Shown one piece after another: positions 9,470-18,505 of a DNA stretch of 64,000 bases. The translations under genes were made by a program, and so were the position numbers. This stretch comes from Bacteroidales bacterium UBA2861 (GTDB lineage Bacteria; Bacteroidota; Bacteroidia; Bacteroidales; UBA932). The stretch lies in contig DEFD01000028.1 in the NCBI GenBank assembly GCA_002350615.1, positions 14,496 to 78,495 on the forward strand, in the 5' to 3' direction. The notes beneath the pieces were generated by a model that worked only from the letters and a program-made list of their open reading frames with translations, ran no database searches and was not told where the DNA came from. How positions within the stretch are numbered: position 1 is the stretch's first letter; each line of letters opens with the position of its first letter.

Positions 9470-10981
9470 ATGAAACATTTTGTATATATCTCTCTTGCCG
9501 CCGTATGTTTTGTTGCGGCAGTCTCCTGCTCCAAGCAGTTTCAGAGCGCGGAGCCGGAATCAGTTTCCGGAGAAGAGCAGTTGGTCGAACTGACTGCTTC
9601 GCTTCAACCCCATGTAAGGACATATCTTGATGCTGAGTTCAAAACCCGTTGGAATGACGGTGATGTCGTAGCGGTATTCGACGGACAGAAAAGGCAGTTC
9701 GATATGACAGCTAACAGCGGCGCAAGTGCTACCTTCTCGGGGCGCATAAGCACAGAAGCCACCACTGTTTATGCCGTTTATCCTTTCTCCGGTGCCCAGT
9801 CTGAAGACGGTGGGGACTATGTGACCGTAAACATCCCGGCTGAACAGATAATAGCCGAAGGAGAATCAACGGCCCGCGGAGCCCTTGTCGCCGTGTCAAA
9901 GGTTACGTCCCTTGGAAGCGGTGTTTCTTTCAAGAATGTGGTCGGACTTGTTAAGGTAACGCTCGGCGAGGGAATCGCTTCCGTAAAACTTACCGGAGCC
10001 AACAATGAAGGCATCGCCGGAAACGTACAGGTGAATGCCGCCGACGGATCGCTCGTCGGTTCCCCTTCCGGGTCCTCAGTGGTGATCAAGCCTGTATCCG
10101 GCACGTTCGCAGCCGGAGACTATTACATTGCGGTTGCCCCTGTAACGCTTGCAGACGGATTTACACTCACTTTCCACAATCAGTATTCCGCTTCAGCAAA
10201 AAAGGTAGGCACCAATCCGCTGGCCATTCCCCAGAACGGAGGGAAGGACCTTGGCAATGTTACGACCGGGCTGGTGTTCCCGTCGGGACTTCCATGCGGA
10301 TGGAATTTCTATGCGGCCGGATATACCAGTGCTTCTGAATCGCTGGATTCTCTGAAAGCATCAGAAAACGGACAGCACTGGATTTATGACGGGTATCTGC
10401 TTCCTACATCCGGTATTAATGCCGATGCGAGGCTGACGGCTGTAACTACCAAGACGGATACTACAATCATGCGTAGTTTCAATCCAAGCATCCAATTCAA
10501 TGGTATGGCACAGAATGACTATTGGCTGGTGACTATCCCGGTAAAGAATTTTGTGAAGGATGTGACCCGGTTTACAATCGAAATGGGTGCTGGCGGTGCG
10601 GCATCCGGTGCGGGAATATGGCTCCTGGGGTATTCTACCAACGGTTCGAGCTGGACAGGATTCGGTAATTATTATAGTATTACCAGAGGCGAACATACCG
10701 TCAATGCCCACCTTTGGACTACATACAGCACAATATCCGCTTCAGGCTATACAAATCTGCGAAAAAAATACGTCAAGAAATCATTCGAAGAAGATACGGA
10801 TACGGAAAAGTATTCCTATAAGAAATATACTTTCACTTCGCCCGTAAGCATTGCCGACGGCACTCTCTATTTGCGTCTTCGCACGTGGTACTCCGGCAAT
10901 CAGTCTGACCGGACAAAACCGAAGAATACTTCCTGGACTGATCTCAAGGGCTTTGAGGTTTCATTTGCCGAAGACTTATGA
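9470..10981 (+). CDS. Fimbrillin (Mfa)-like lipoprotein with shared C-terminal domain
   Basis: A 503-residue predicted lipoprotein. The start at 9470 gives a good signal (MKHFVYISLAAVCFVAAVSC); upstream in-frame ATGs at 9413 and 9455 would prepend a non-signal sequence. The N-terminal half is fimbrillin-like: TRWNDGDVVAVFDGQKRQFD followed by ATFSGRIS and VYAVYPFSGAQ. Residues 273-503 repeat the C-terminal domain of the BACON lipoprotein at 7036. The stop overlaps the next start by 4 bases (ATGA). It probably is a surface-exposed binding or scaffold protein of the first SusCD locus. Which domain binds ligand is unknown. Confidence 0.75.
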   Translation: MKHFVYISLAAVCFVAAVSCSKQFQSAEPESVSGEEQLVELTASLQPHVRTYLDAEFKTRWNDGDVVAVFDGQKRQFDMTANSGASATFSGRISTEATTVYAVYPFSGAQSEDGGDYVTVNIPAEQIIAEGESTARGALVAVSKVTSLGSGVSFKNVVGLVKVTLGEGIASVKLTGANNEGIAGNVQVNAADGSLVGSPSGSSVVIKPVSGTFAAGDYYIAVAPVTLADGFTLTFHNQYSASAKKVGTNPLAIPQNGGKDLGNVTTGLVFPSGLPCGWNFYAAGYTSASESLDSLKASENGQHWIYDGYLLPTSGINADARLTAVTTKTDTTIMRSFNPSIQFNGMAQNDYWLVTIPVKNFVKDVTRFTIEMGAGGAASGAGIWLLGYSTNGSSWTGFGNYYSITRGEHTVNAHLWTTYSTISASGYTNLRKKYVKKSFEEDTDTEKYSYKKYTFTSPVSIADGTLYLRLRTWYSGNQSDRTKPKNTSWTDLKGFEVSFAEDL

Positions 10982-13440
10982 GGAAGCCTGTATTGCCCGT
11001 AATTGCTCTGCTGCTGGGGCTTGCGCTGCTGCTGGCCCCGGCAGCATGTTCGACGAAAAAAGACGACCCGTCGGCAGGGCGTGTGGAACCGGTTGGAGAC
11101 GGGCTTTTCAGCGGTGGCTATGGAACGGTGGAAGCGCCGTATTTGATTGCTTCGGCAGCAGACTTGAAGTTGCTTTCCGCACTTTCCAATTCTGCGGATT
11201 CCGCCCGGTATTCTGTATGCCATTTTGAACAGGCGTCCGATATCGACATGTCAGGCGTGGAGGGTTTTGTTCCTTTGTTCCAGTCATCTCCCGGTTCATT
11301 TTACGGAAGTTTCGACGGAAAGGGCCATCGCATTTCCGGATTGAGAATCCGCTCTTCCGTTCAAAGACCCTGTGGTTTTTTTGCAAAGCTTAAAAACGCC
11401 CGGGTGGAGCATCTCGTCCTCACAGGCATTGATGTGGATGCAGGGTACGTGTTCTGCGGTGCATTGGCCGGACGTATGTGGAATTCCACACTCTCTGACT
11501 GTATGGTAAGCGGGAAAATCCGTCAATATACCATGGGCCTCAATGTCCTTGGCAGCAATAACGAGGGATACAGCGGCGGACTTGCCGGGTGGCTTTCCGG
11601 CTGCACAGTCAAGAATTGCACACTTGATGGTAATGTGACAGTTTATGGTATGTACGGAGGAGGCCTGTTCGGTTATGTGGAGGATTCCCGTATATCGGAC
11701 TGTCACTTCCTCAAGGAAAACACGGTCAACGTCTATTATCATATCAACGGCGGCCTCATAGGAATGCTTAAAGGAAAGGAATCCCTTGTACGTGATTGCA
11801 GTTTTGAAGGGAACCTGACGGCAGCAGGGTATTTTCAGGGTGGAATTGTAGGAAGGATGGAAGGCGGTCGTCTGGAGAAATGTGTCCTTGGCAGTTATGC
11901 GATGATAGGATGCGACAAATACTTCGTCGGAGGTATGGTGGGAGCCACTTTGCCGGTTGATGAGATAACCATTGAACGCTGTGCTTCCTATGGTGTAATT
12001 AAGGGACAGTATGCCGTGGGCGGCATAGTCGGTTACGTGGGCAATTCCGGCCTGTCAGATGCAGTGCAGCCGGTCACTGTCCGGGGATGTGCAGTTCTTG
12101 GAGCAGAATTGACGGCAACCGGGAACAATGGAGGCAGCAACTTGTATTCGCTTATAGGGGGAATAATAGGCTGGTCACACGGCAACAACCAGCTGGTCGT
12201 TACGGACTGTTGCAGCAATCCCTCATTCATACAGACAATCTCGGACGGAAACAATGGAGCCATTTCCGGTCTTGTCGCTTACCAGAATTGCAAAAGCGGG
12301 AAAGTTGTTTTCCGCAATTCCTACAGCACCGTCACGCCGGCTAATCTGTTTTCGCAGAACGAAATGGTCTCTTCCATATCAGGCTACGACTACTACGGTG
12401 GCATCTATTGTCGTTCCACGGGGGTTACGTCTGTACTCCGATGCTGGTGCGACGAGGGTATAAAACTCGGTACCGGAGATTCCAATGCGACGGAGCAGGG
12501 CTGCGGAAGCCTTCCCACAGCATCTTTCTCCGACGGGACCCTGCTTGCCCTTCTGCAGCCGCACGCTGACGGAGTGCAGTGGATATCCGGTACGGACGGT
12601 CTACCTGTCCCTGTCGACCTGCCCGGAGACCCGAACATCAAGCCTAAGGCCAAAAAACGCGTAAGCGTGATAGGCGATTCCATTTCAACTTTCCGTGGCT
12701 GGATTCCTTCCGGGTATGCAACGCATTATCCGGCCAAGGACGGGACTCTTACTTTGGTTGATGAAACCTGGTGGTACCGCCTTATATATGACCACATGCA
12801 GGATGCTACTTTGGATATGAATATTGCCTTTTCCGGCTCGGCGGTCACCCATACTACGGAGGAAAACCTGCAGAAGCGTTACGGCTCCACCGTCCCGGCA
12901 TGGTATGGACACGATTATGTGACGCGTTTTGTGGAATGTGGAGGTATGGGTCGTCCGGACATTATCCTGATTCACGGAGGAACGAACGACTGGGGGCACA
13001 ATGCCGACCCGCTGTTCCCGGGGTCTCCAACTACTAAACTGGCCGGTATCCCGTCCGATGCTGATCTTGCGGGCGTTTTTGCCACTGCCGATGCGGCTTC
13101 GACGCGTCAGGAGGTTAATGCCCTGCCCGATGCATCTTTCTGCGAGGCATATGCCAAACTCCTGTGCCAGATACGTGAGCGTTATCCCAAATGCAAGGTT
13201 GTGTGTATCATAGGTGACTATCTGTCGGAAGCAGTGGAACAGTCCATCCTTAAAGCGGCTGCGCATTATGGCGCAAAAACAGTTGATTTGCTTCAGGTTA
13301 ACGGATTTAATGACCAGACATACATGCCAAAGCACGACTATAATCCTGAAACCGGCGCCGGTTGTCACCCGTCTTCCGAAGCGATGGCCTTCATCGCAGA
13401 AAAAATATACAGCGAACTGGGTACCTGGCTTGAACAATAG
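10978..13440 (+). CDS. Lipoprotein with GLUG-like repeat region and C-terminal SGNH hydrolase
   Basis: An 820-residue protein with a lipobox (LAPAAC, about residue 24). Residues about 40-550 form a repetitive beta-solenoid with GLUG-type units, for example GGLAGWLSGCTVKNCTLDG, GGLFGYVEDSRISDC and GGIVGYVGNSG. From about residue 558 an SGNH/GDSL hydrolase begins: block I VIGDSISTF (Ser 568), block III GGTNDWG (Asn 670) and block V GCHPSSEAM (His 797). The residue three before His 797 is Ala 794, where the family normally has the triad Asp, so the enzyme may use a Ser-His pair or be impaired. A likely role is ester removal from a glycan held by the repeat region, which is inference. It overlaps the upstream gene by 4 bases. 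Confidence 0.8.
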   Translation: MRKPVLPVIALLLGLALLLAPAACSTKKDDPSAGRVEPVGDGLFSGGYGTVEAPYLIASAADLKLLSALSNSADSARYSVCHFEQASDIDMSGVEGFVPLFQSSPGSFYGSFDGKGHRISGLRIRSSVQRPCGFFAKLKNARVEHLVLTGIDVDAGYVFCGALAGRMWNSTLSDCMVSGKIRQYTMGLNVLGSNNEGYSGGLAGWLSGCTVKNCTLDGNVTVYGMYGGGLFGYVEDSRISDCHFLKENTVNVYYHINGGLIGMLKGKESLVRDCSFEGNLTAAGYFQGGIVGRMEGGRLEKCVLGSYAMIGCDKYFVGGMVGATLPVDEITIERCASYGVIKGQYAVGGIVGYVGNSGLSDAVQPVTVRGCAVLGAELTATGNNGGSNLYSLIGGIIGWSHGNNQLVVTDCCSNPSFIQTISDGNNGAISGLVAYQNCKSGKVVFRNSYSTVTPANLFSQNEMVSSISGYDYYGGIYCRSTGVTSVLRCWCDEGIKLGTGDSNATEQGCGSLPTASFSDGTLLALLQPHADGVQWISGTDGLPVPVDLPGDPNIKPKAKKRVSVIGDSISTFRGWIPSGYATHYPAKDGTLTLVDETWWYRLIYDHMQDATLDMNIAFSGSAVTHTTEENLQKRYGSTVPAWYGHDYVTRFVECGGMGRPDIILIHGGTNDWGHNADPLFPGSPTTKLAGIPSDADLAGVFATADAASTRQEVNALPDASFCEAYAKLLCQIRERYPKCKVVCIIGDYLSEAVEQSILKAAAHYGAKTVDLLQVNGFNDQTYMPKHDYNPETGAGCHPSSEAMAFIAEKIYSELGTWLEQ

Positions 13441-13450
13441 AACAAATGAT

Positions 13451-16162
13451 ATGAAGCGTCTTTTCAGTATAATTGCAATATGTTTACTCCTCGTTCCGAC
13501 AGCCTGCAAAAGTGAAAATCCGGAGTCTCCGGGGAAAGTGACACCTGTCGAACCTCCGGTGGATCCCGAGCCCCCCGAACAGGTGGAAATACCCGAAATC
13601 TTTCCTGTTTCATTGCAGGTAACTTCTTCTGAAGAAACATTCGGGATGAGGCGGCTTTCTGAAACCGGGCATGTCTTTGCCGGAGTGTCATGCTTTACCG
13701 CTACGGATGTAACCATGTCCGGAACCACCGGAAACGGAGACACTTTTTCATTTGAGTATCCATCTCCTGTAGACGGCCCTGCGTGGCTGGAAGTGGACTT
13801 CGATTCCCGGACGTGCAATTTCACTCCGATGCCGATAATGTTGGTGCAGGGGACGGCACTCAAGAGTATAAGCAATACCATGGGGGCGCGTCTGGAATAC
13901 AAAGGACACGGCGTGTATTCCGGGACCAACCTTGTGTTTGATGCTGACGGTCTTCCTATATACGACCGGTCACTATCCTTTTCTTTTACCAGGGAAGGCT
14001 CCTGGTATCCTGCGTTTGAACGCATTTCCGGTACACGCCGGAGCATCGCCCCTGCCAGTGCGGGAGAGACGGAAGTGGTACGTATCAATCCGGGGGAATA
14101 TGATGTTACCTTGGATTTGCGTTCGTATATCTTTGATGTCACTCATAGCGGGGAATTGGATCCGTACCGCATTACGGTCATGGGCTCTTCCGTTCCATGG
14201 GGGCAGGGTGCTACGGAGAAAAACGGTTATATCCGGCAGTTGGGCGCAATACTCGCAACGCAAAGCCCGTTGCCATGGTACATATCGAATCTGTCAGTTC
14301 CCGGGGATGAAACCACAAAACTGTCGCAACGCTTCGATGAACAGACCGTGGACGGCGGCAAGACACTCATAATAGCCCTTTCCCTTGGGAATGAGGGACT
14401 TGCCTCGGCCTCTAGTGAAGATGCGCGTCGCGCACTTTATGAGCAATGGGAGAACAGGGTTTATCTGAATGACGACAGTTTTGTCAAGACTGCCCTTGCG
14501 GAAGGCAAACAGGTTATTGTGACCGGGAATTATGCCAAGGGCACATATACGGAAGCACACTATTCCTGGATCCGGAAGATAAATCTCGACATACAGCAGT
14601 GGGACGTCCCTTCAGTAAACCTCATGGGAGCCATCGATGCCGGTAATGGCAAATGGATGGAAGGATATTATGCGGACGCTTCACACCCGAACGATGCGGG
14701 GCACAGGGAAATGGCATTGGCCGTTGTCCCTTCACTTTTTGATGCGCTGCATGCCGGCAAAGAACCCCCACATCGCCATATAAGTGAAGGAATGTCACTC
14801 CCTGCCGGTTCGGCTGTGCATTTTAAGCCACAAGGCGCCGTGCATCCGTTCACTTTATCTTTCGGAATGAGGACATCTGCCAGGGGACAGGTGATGGAAA
14901 TAGACGGCGACGGCTTCTCACGCAATTTGTACGTTTCAAATGCAGGAAAACTGTTTTATGATGGATTTGCCTGCACGACGCCGGTAGGGGACGGACAATG
15001 GCACCAGATATCCATATCGCACTTTTATGCTCAGGGAAAGACTTACCTGTATGTGGACGGTTTCTTGCAAGGCTCTCTTTCCGAGCGGTTGGCTCCAGGC
15101 GCTTTCTGGCTTGGCAGTGCGTCGTCAGACATATCCGTGCGCGAATTGTTCTTCTGGCGTAGCGGAATGAATGCAGAGGAAATGCAGGCTTTGCAGGAAG
15201 GCAGGATGCTCAAGTCGTCGCTTGAAATATATGCACCTCTTGACGGCACATTGGACAATACGGCGCAGAGTACAAACAGTCTCTCTCTTACGGCGGCACC
15301 CGAATACATCAACGGTGGCATGAGTGTCCTGGCAATCGGGAACAGTTTCTCCGTAGATGCCATGCAGTATCTGTACGATATACTTGCATCTGACGGGGCT
15401 ACAGGGATAGTCCTAGGGAACCTTTATATCGGAGGCTGTACCCTTGAAACCCATTCGAACCATTTCCTGGCGAACGATGGTGCATACACTTATTACGAAA
15501 ACACCTCCGGATCATGGACAAAAACAACCTCGGCCGCTCCTCTGACCGCACTGGACGAGAGGGACTGGGATTATATAACCATACAGCAGGCAAGCGGTTC
15601 ATCGGGGCTTCCGGGGACATACAATCCATATCTGGATAACATAGTCGGCATAGTCAGGCAGCATTGTCCGGATGCCAGGATACTCTGGCATATGACATGG
15701 GCGTACCAGTCCAATTCTTCGCACAAGGAGTTCCCCAATTATGGGTCCGATCAGATGCAGATGTACAACGCCATCGTATCGACGGTCCAGTCGGTGATTG
15801 TTCCCAATTCGGTCTTCTCAGGAATAATACCATCCGGTACCGCTGTGCAGAATCTTCGGACGAGCCTGTACGGAGACACTCTGACCAGGGACGGATACCA
15901 TTTGTCTTATGATGTCGGGCGTTATATCGCCGGACTTACCTGGGCGGCTGTTCTTCGGGGGACTGATCCTGCAAATGTCCTCTGGGCACCCGCCCAATAC
16001 AGCTATAGTCCAAAGGAGCGATCCGCAATAAGGGAGGCAGTCTCGAATGCAGTTGCCAAGCCGTTCGAAGTCACACAGTCGTCTTATATAGATACGACGG
16101 AGGGGATTTCCGGCGATGGAAACCTTCAGGACTTCGACGTACCCGAAACGTATACTTGGTAA
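13451..16162 (+). CDS. Three-module lipoprotein: SGNH hydrolase, LamG-like domain, DUF4886-like SGNH domain
   Basis: A 903-residue protein. The start at 13451 gives a lipoprotein signal (MKRLFSIIAICLLLVPTAC); the frame is open upstream but lies within the previous gene. After a Pro/Glu-rich linker and a beta domain, a first SGNH module has VMGSSVPWGQG (Ser 247), LSVPGDET, SLGNEGL and DASHPN (Asp 409, His 412). A concanavalin-like LamG domain follows (about 440-600; LYVDGFLQGSLS). The C-terminal module from about residue 625 starts VLAIGNSFSVDAMQYL and ends RDGYHLSYDVGRYIAGLTW, as in DUF4886, itself SGNH-like. Two potential hydrolase centres in one protein, next to another SGNH lipoprotein, suggest multi-site deacylation. 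The gene ends the operon. Confidence 0.82.
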   Translation: MKRLFSIIAICLLLVPTACKSENPESPGKVTPVEPPVDPEPPEQVEIPEIFPVSLQVTSSEETFGMRRLSETGHVFAGVSCFTATDVTMSGTTGNGDTFSFEYPSPVDGPAWLEVDFDSRTCNFTPMPIMLVQGTALKSISNTMGARLEYKGHGVYSGTNLVFDADGLPIYDRSLSFSFTREGSWYPAFERISGTRRSIAPASAGETEVVRINPGEYDVTLDLRSYIFDVTHSGELDPYRITVMGSSVPWGQGATEKNGYIRQLGAILATQSPLPWYISNLSVPGDETTKLSQRFDEQTVDGGKTLIIALSLGNEGLASASSEDARRALYEQWENRVYLNDDSFVKTALAEGKQVIVTGNYAKGTYTEAHYSWIRKINLDIQQWDVPSVNLMGAIDAGNGKWMEGYYADASHPNDAGHREMALAVVPSLFDALHAGKEPPHRHISEGMSLPAGSAVHFKPQGAVHPFTLSFGMRTSARGQVMEIDGDGFSRNLYVSNAGKLFYDGFACTTPVGDGQWHQISISHFYAQGKTYLYVDGFLQGSLSERLAPGAFWLGSASSDISVRELFFWRSGMNAEEMQALQEGRMLKSSLEIYAPLDGTLDNTAQSTNSLSLTAAPEYINGGMSVLAIGNSFSVDAMQYLYDILASDGATGIVLGNLYIGGCTLETHSNHFLANDGAYTYYENTSGSWTKTTSAAPLTALDERDWDYITIQQASGSSGLPGTYNPYLDNIVGIVRQHCPDARILWHMTWAYQSNSSHKEFPNYGSDQMQMYNAIVSTVQSVIVPNSVFSGIIPSGTAVQNLRTSLYGDTLTRDGYHLSYDVGRYIAGLTWAAVLRGTDPANVLWAPAQYSYSPKERSAIREAVSNAVAKPFEVTQSSYIDTTEGISGDGNLQDFDVPETYTW

Positions 16163-16165
16163 CGT

Positions 16166-16213
16166 TAAAAAAAAATCAAAAAGCCACAAATCGCCCCTAC
16201 AGCGGTCTGTGGC
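16166..16213 (-). terminator. Terminator-like hairpin read on the minus strand
   Basis: GCCACA (16183-16188) pairs with TGTGGC (16208-16213), and an A-rich tract (16166-16182) precedes it. On the minus strand this reads as a stem followed by a run of T. No minus-strand gene ends here, so it does not fit the neighbours. It may be a remnant of a mobile element or chance. Confidence 0.3.
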
Positions 16214-16236
16214 CCATTATTATCGGCAAATCAGTA

Positions 16237-16260
16237 AATCCTAAGTGTCAAACACAGGAT
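16237..16260. repeat. Right copy of the 24-bp direct repeat
   Basis: Matches positions 1-24 at 23 of 24 bases. It lies between the last gene of the first locus and the TonB-dependent receptor. Together the copies bracket 16.2 kb that is visibly more AT-rich, with more T-ending codons, than the rest of the window. Confidence 0.6.
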
Positions 16261-16321
16261 ACTCATGAACAATTTTATGCAAACATAATAAAAATCCGCG
16301 ATTCTACTGTGATGATTTTAG

Positions 16322-16329
16322 TATCTTTG
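16322..16329 (+). promoter_or_regulatory. -7 box TATCTTTG of the TonB-dependent receptor gene
   Basis: A perfect -7 consensus ends 6 bases before the ATG at 16336. No convincing TTTG lies 19-21 bases upstream. The spacing implies a very short or absent leader and supports the chosen start. Confidence 0.5.
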
Positions 16330-16335
16330 CCTGTC

Positions 16336-18399
16336 ATGAAAAAGAGCATCGCACTGTTTTTTGTGCTGATCTGCTGCGTTTTGCAGCCGTCACGGGCGCA
16401 ACACGTAAGCACAGATACACTCCGTCTGGAAGAGGCGGTGGTCACGGGCGTCGCCGGCCCAGTGAACCTGAGGGAGTCCCCCATCCCTTTCGGTTATCTG
16501 GGAGAGGCGGCCCTGCATGCCCAGGCCAGCAGCAATATTGTGGATGCGGTGGCGCATATCCCGGGAGTGAGCATGATTTCGACTGGAAGCGGCATCGGCA
16601 AGCCCGTGATCCGCGGACTTGGCTACAACAGGGTGGTGAGCGTAGTGGACGGCATACGGCAGGAAGGCCAGCAATGGGGTGACGAGCATGGGCTCGAAGC
16701 GGATTCCTACGCGACAGGGACAGTGGAGATACTCAAAGGCGCCGCAAGCCTCCTCTATGGTTCCGACGCAATAGGAGGGGTGCTCATACTGAACCGTCCC
16801 CACTTCCCCTCCCCCGGCGGGATAGAATCCGGCATCCTTGCCGAGTATCATGGAGTCAACGGCCTCATAGGAGGATCCGTCTATAATTCCGGAAACATCA
16901 AGGGAACAGTCTGGGACCTGCGTTTCAGCGGGAAGGGCGCCCACAGCTACGCAAATTCCACCGACGGCTATGTGCCGGGCTCGCAGTTCAGCGAAATGGG
17001 AGCTTCCGGACTCATCGGCAGGAACTTCTCCCGAGGCCACAGCTATCTCAAGCTTTCCGCCTGGGAACTTACTCCGACCATGCCTGAAATGGGAGGAGAA
17101 GGCGGCCGCTACGACTACGGCCACGGCTCTCCGTTCCAGAACGTCAGACATTTCAAGGCTGCATCTGACAACCTGTTCACCATAGGGCCCGGGTCGTTGA
17201 AGGCAGTGCTCGCCTTCCAGCGGAACATCCGCCAGGAGTTCGAGGAAGAAGGTGAAGCCGAGCTGGAAATGCGGCTGAATACCCTCAATTACGATTTTCG
17301 TTATACACTCCCCCTCGAAGGCCTATGGAAACTCAATGCCGGGGTGGCGGGCATGCTGCAGTCTTCCGGCAACCATGGCGAAGAAGCCCTGATTCCCGAT
17401 TACAAGCTTCTGGACGCCGGCGTTTTTGCAACAGCTTCCAAGGAATTCAGCAACTGGGACCTCAGCGGCGGGCTTCGCTACGACCGCCGTTTTCTCTCCT
17501 CCGACGAAGGCTACGGACGATTCAGCTCCATAGACAAGGCCTTCGGTTCCTGGTCCGCCAGCATCGGGGCGGTATGGCATCCGCTTCATGGTCTCGACCT
17601 CAGGGCGAACCTGTCGCGAGGATTCCGCGCCCCGGGGATAGGTGAACTCGGCAGCAACGGCGAGCATGAAGGCACCTTCCGTTTCGAAATCGGCAACAGG
17701 AATCTCTCCCCCGAGACAAGCGCCCAGGCCGATTTGGGAGGCACCCTGGACCTGAACTGGCTCATGCTGGACATAGCCTTGTTCTACAATAAGATAGACA
17801 ACTATATTTACATCCGCGGGCTTGGTGAAGACAGCCCGGAAGGCGTGCCGATGTTCGGTTACAGCCAGGCTCCCGCAAGACTTGCCGGAGGGGAAGCGGC
17901 GATAGAGCTGCACCCCTGGAAGGCGCTTCACCTCGGAAGCAGCTTCTCCTTCGTGGATGCACGACTCGGCGGCAAAGAGGACGACTATCTGCCCTTCACG
18001 CCGGCGCCCCGTCTGGAAAATGAAGCGAGTTACGCCTTACCCGGGCTCGGAAAGGTTCTGGACGGAGCCGCCCTTACACTCAGATACACCCGTCATTTCC
18101 GGCAGGACCACATTTATTCCCTTGGTGGAACGGAAAGCGCCACACCCGCCTACGGACTGCTCTATGCCAGCCTGAAGGCGGATTTCAGACTCGGCAAGAG
18201 GTCCGCTGCGGGGAACGCTGAAGGACGGCAGCCCCGCATCGTAAGCCTCCTGCTTTTCTGCGACAATATTGCAGACGTCTCTTATCAGGACCATCTCGGC
18301 CGCCTGAAGTATGCCGGGCTGAATCCGGTCACAGGCAGGGAAGGTTTCTTCGGGCCGGGCAGGAATTTCGGGGTGAAGCTGATAATACCTCTGATTTAG
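16336..18399 (+). CDS. TonB-dependent receptor (OMR family, probable metal or metal-chelate uptake)
   Basis: A 687-residue outer-membrane receptor with a signal peptide ending in SRAQ and TonB box LEEAVVTGVAG. The plug (about 45-160) contains GIGKPVIRGLGYNRVVSVVDG and the segment QQWGDEHGLEADSYATGTVE, which resembles receptors of the ZnuD and related metal-uptake group. VEILKGAASLLYGSDAIGGVL closes the plug, and a barrel ends with FGVKLIIPLI. There is no carboxypeptidase-like domain and no SusD, unlike the SusC proteins here. The start is at 16336 because of the adjacent promoter and signal peptide; the open frame extends 180 bases upstream without coding character. Zinc or another transition metal is a guess from the plug sequence only. 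Confidence 0.8.
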   Translation: MKKSIALFFVLICCVLQPSRAQHVSTDTLRLEEAVVTGVAGPVNLRESPIPFGYLGEAALHAQASSNIVDAVAHIPGVSMISTGSGIGKPVIRGLGYNRVVSVVDGIRQEGQQWGDEHGLEADSYATGTVEILKGAASLLYGSDAIGGVLILNRPHFPSPGGIESGILAEYHGVNGLIGGSVYNSGNIKGTVWDLRFSGKGAHSYANSTDGYVPGSQFSEMGASGLIGRNFSRGHSYLKLSAWELTPTMPEMGGEGGRYDYGHGSPFQNVRHFKAASDNLFTIGPGSLKAVLAFQRNIRQEFEEEGEAELEMRLNTLNYDFRYTLPLEGLWKLNAGVAGMLQSSGNHGEEALIPDYKLLDAGVFATASKEFSNWDLSGGLRYDRRFLSSDEGYGRFSSIDKAFGSWSASIGAVWHPLHGLDLRANLSRGFRAPGIGELGSNGEHEGTFRFEIGNRNLSPETSAQADLGGTLDLNWLMLDIALFYNKIDNYIYIRGLGEDSPEGVPMFGYSQAPARLAGGEAAIELHPWKALHLGSSFSFVDARLGGKEDDYLPFTPAPRLENEASYALPGLGKVLDGAALTLRYTRHFRQDHIYSLGGTESATPAYGLLYASLKADFRLGKRSAAGNAEGRQPRIVSLLLFCDNIADVSYQDHLGRLKYAGLNPVTGREGFFGPGRNFGVKLIIPLI

Positions 18400-18420
18400 G
18401 GGAACTTAGGCCTTCGGGGA

Positions 18421-18475
18421 CTTGTCTTTTAGGAAAAAAGTGTTACCTTTGCAATCCCTTTCGAGAAAAGGGATT
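18421..18475 (+). promoter_or_regulatory. rpsP promoter and 5'-end leader hairpin
   Basis: CTTG (18421-18424) and TACCTTTG (18444-18451) are 19 bases apart. One base after the -7 box comes a perfect 9-bp stem, AATCCCTTT (18453-18461) with AAAGGGATT (18467-18475), loop CGAGA. The hairpin would sit at or next to the transcript 5' end. A similar layout precedes rplM. It could be a stability element or a ribosomal-protein leader. Confidence 0.5.
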
Positions 18476-18505
18476 GGTACTTATTAACTTAAAAACAGAT
18501 TTACA

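Noticed and set aside
12685..14142. A long minus-strand open frame (485 codons) across the two SGNH genes
   Set aside because: It lies opposite two well-supported SGNH coding regions, contains no recognisable domain and has no promoter. It is a by-product of codon usage on the other strand.
16156..16335. Upstream extension of the TonB-dependent receptor
   Set aside because: This stretch contains the direct repeat, a terminator-like stem and the -7 box; the signal peptide begins at 16336.
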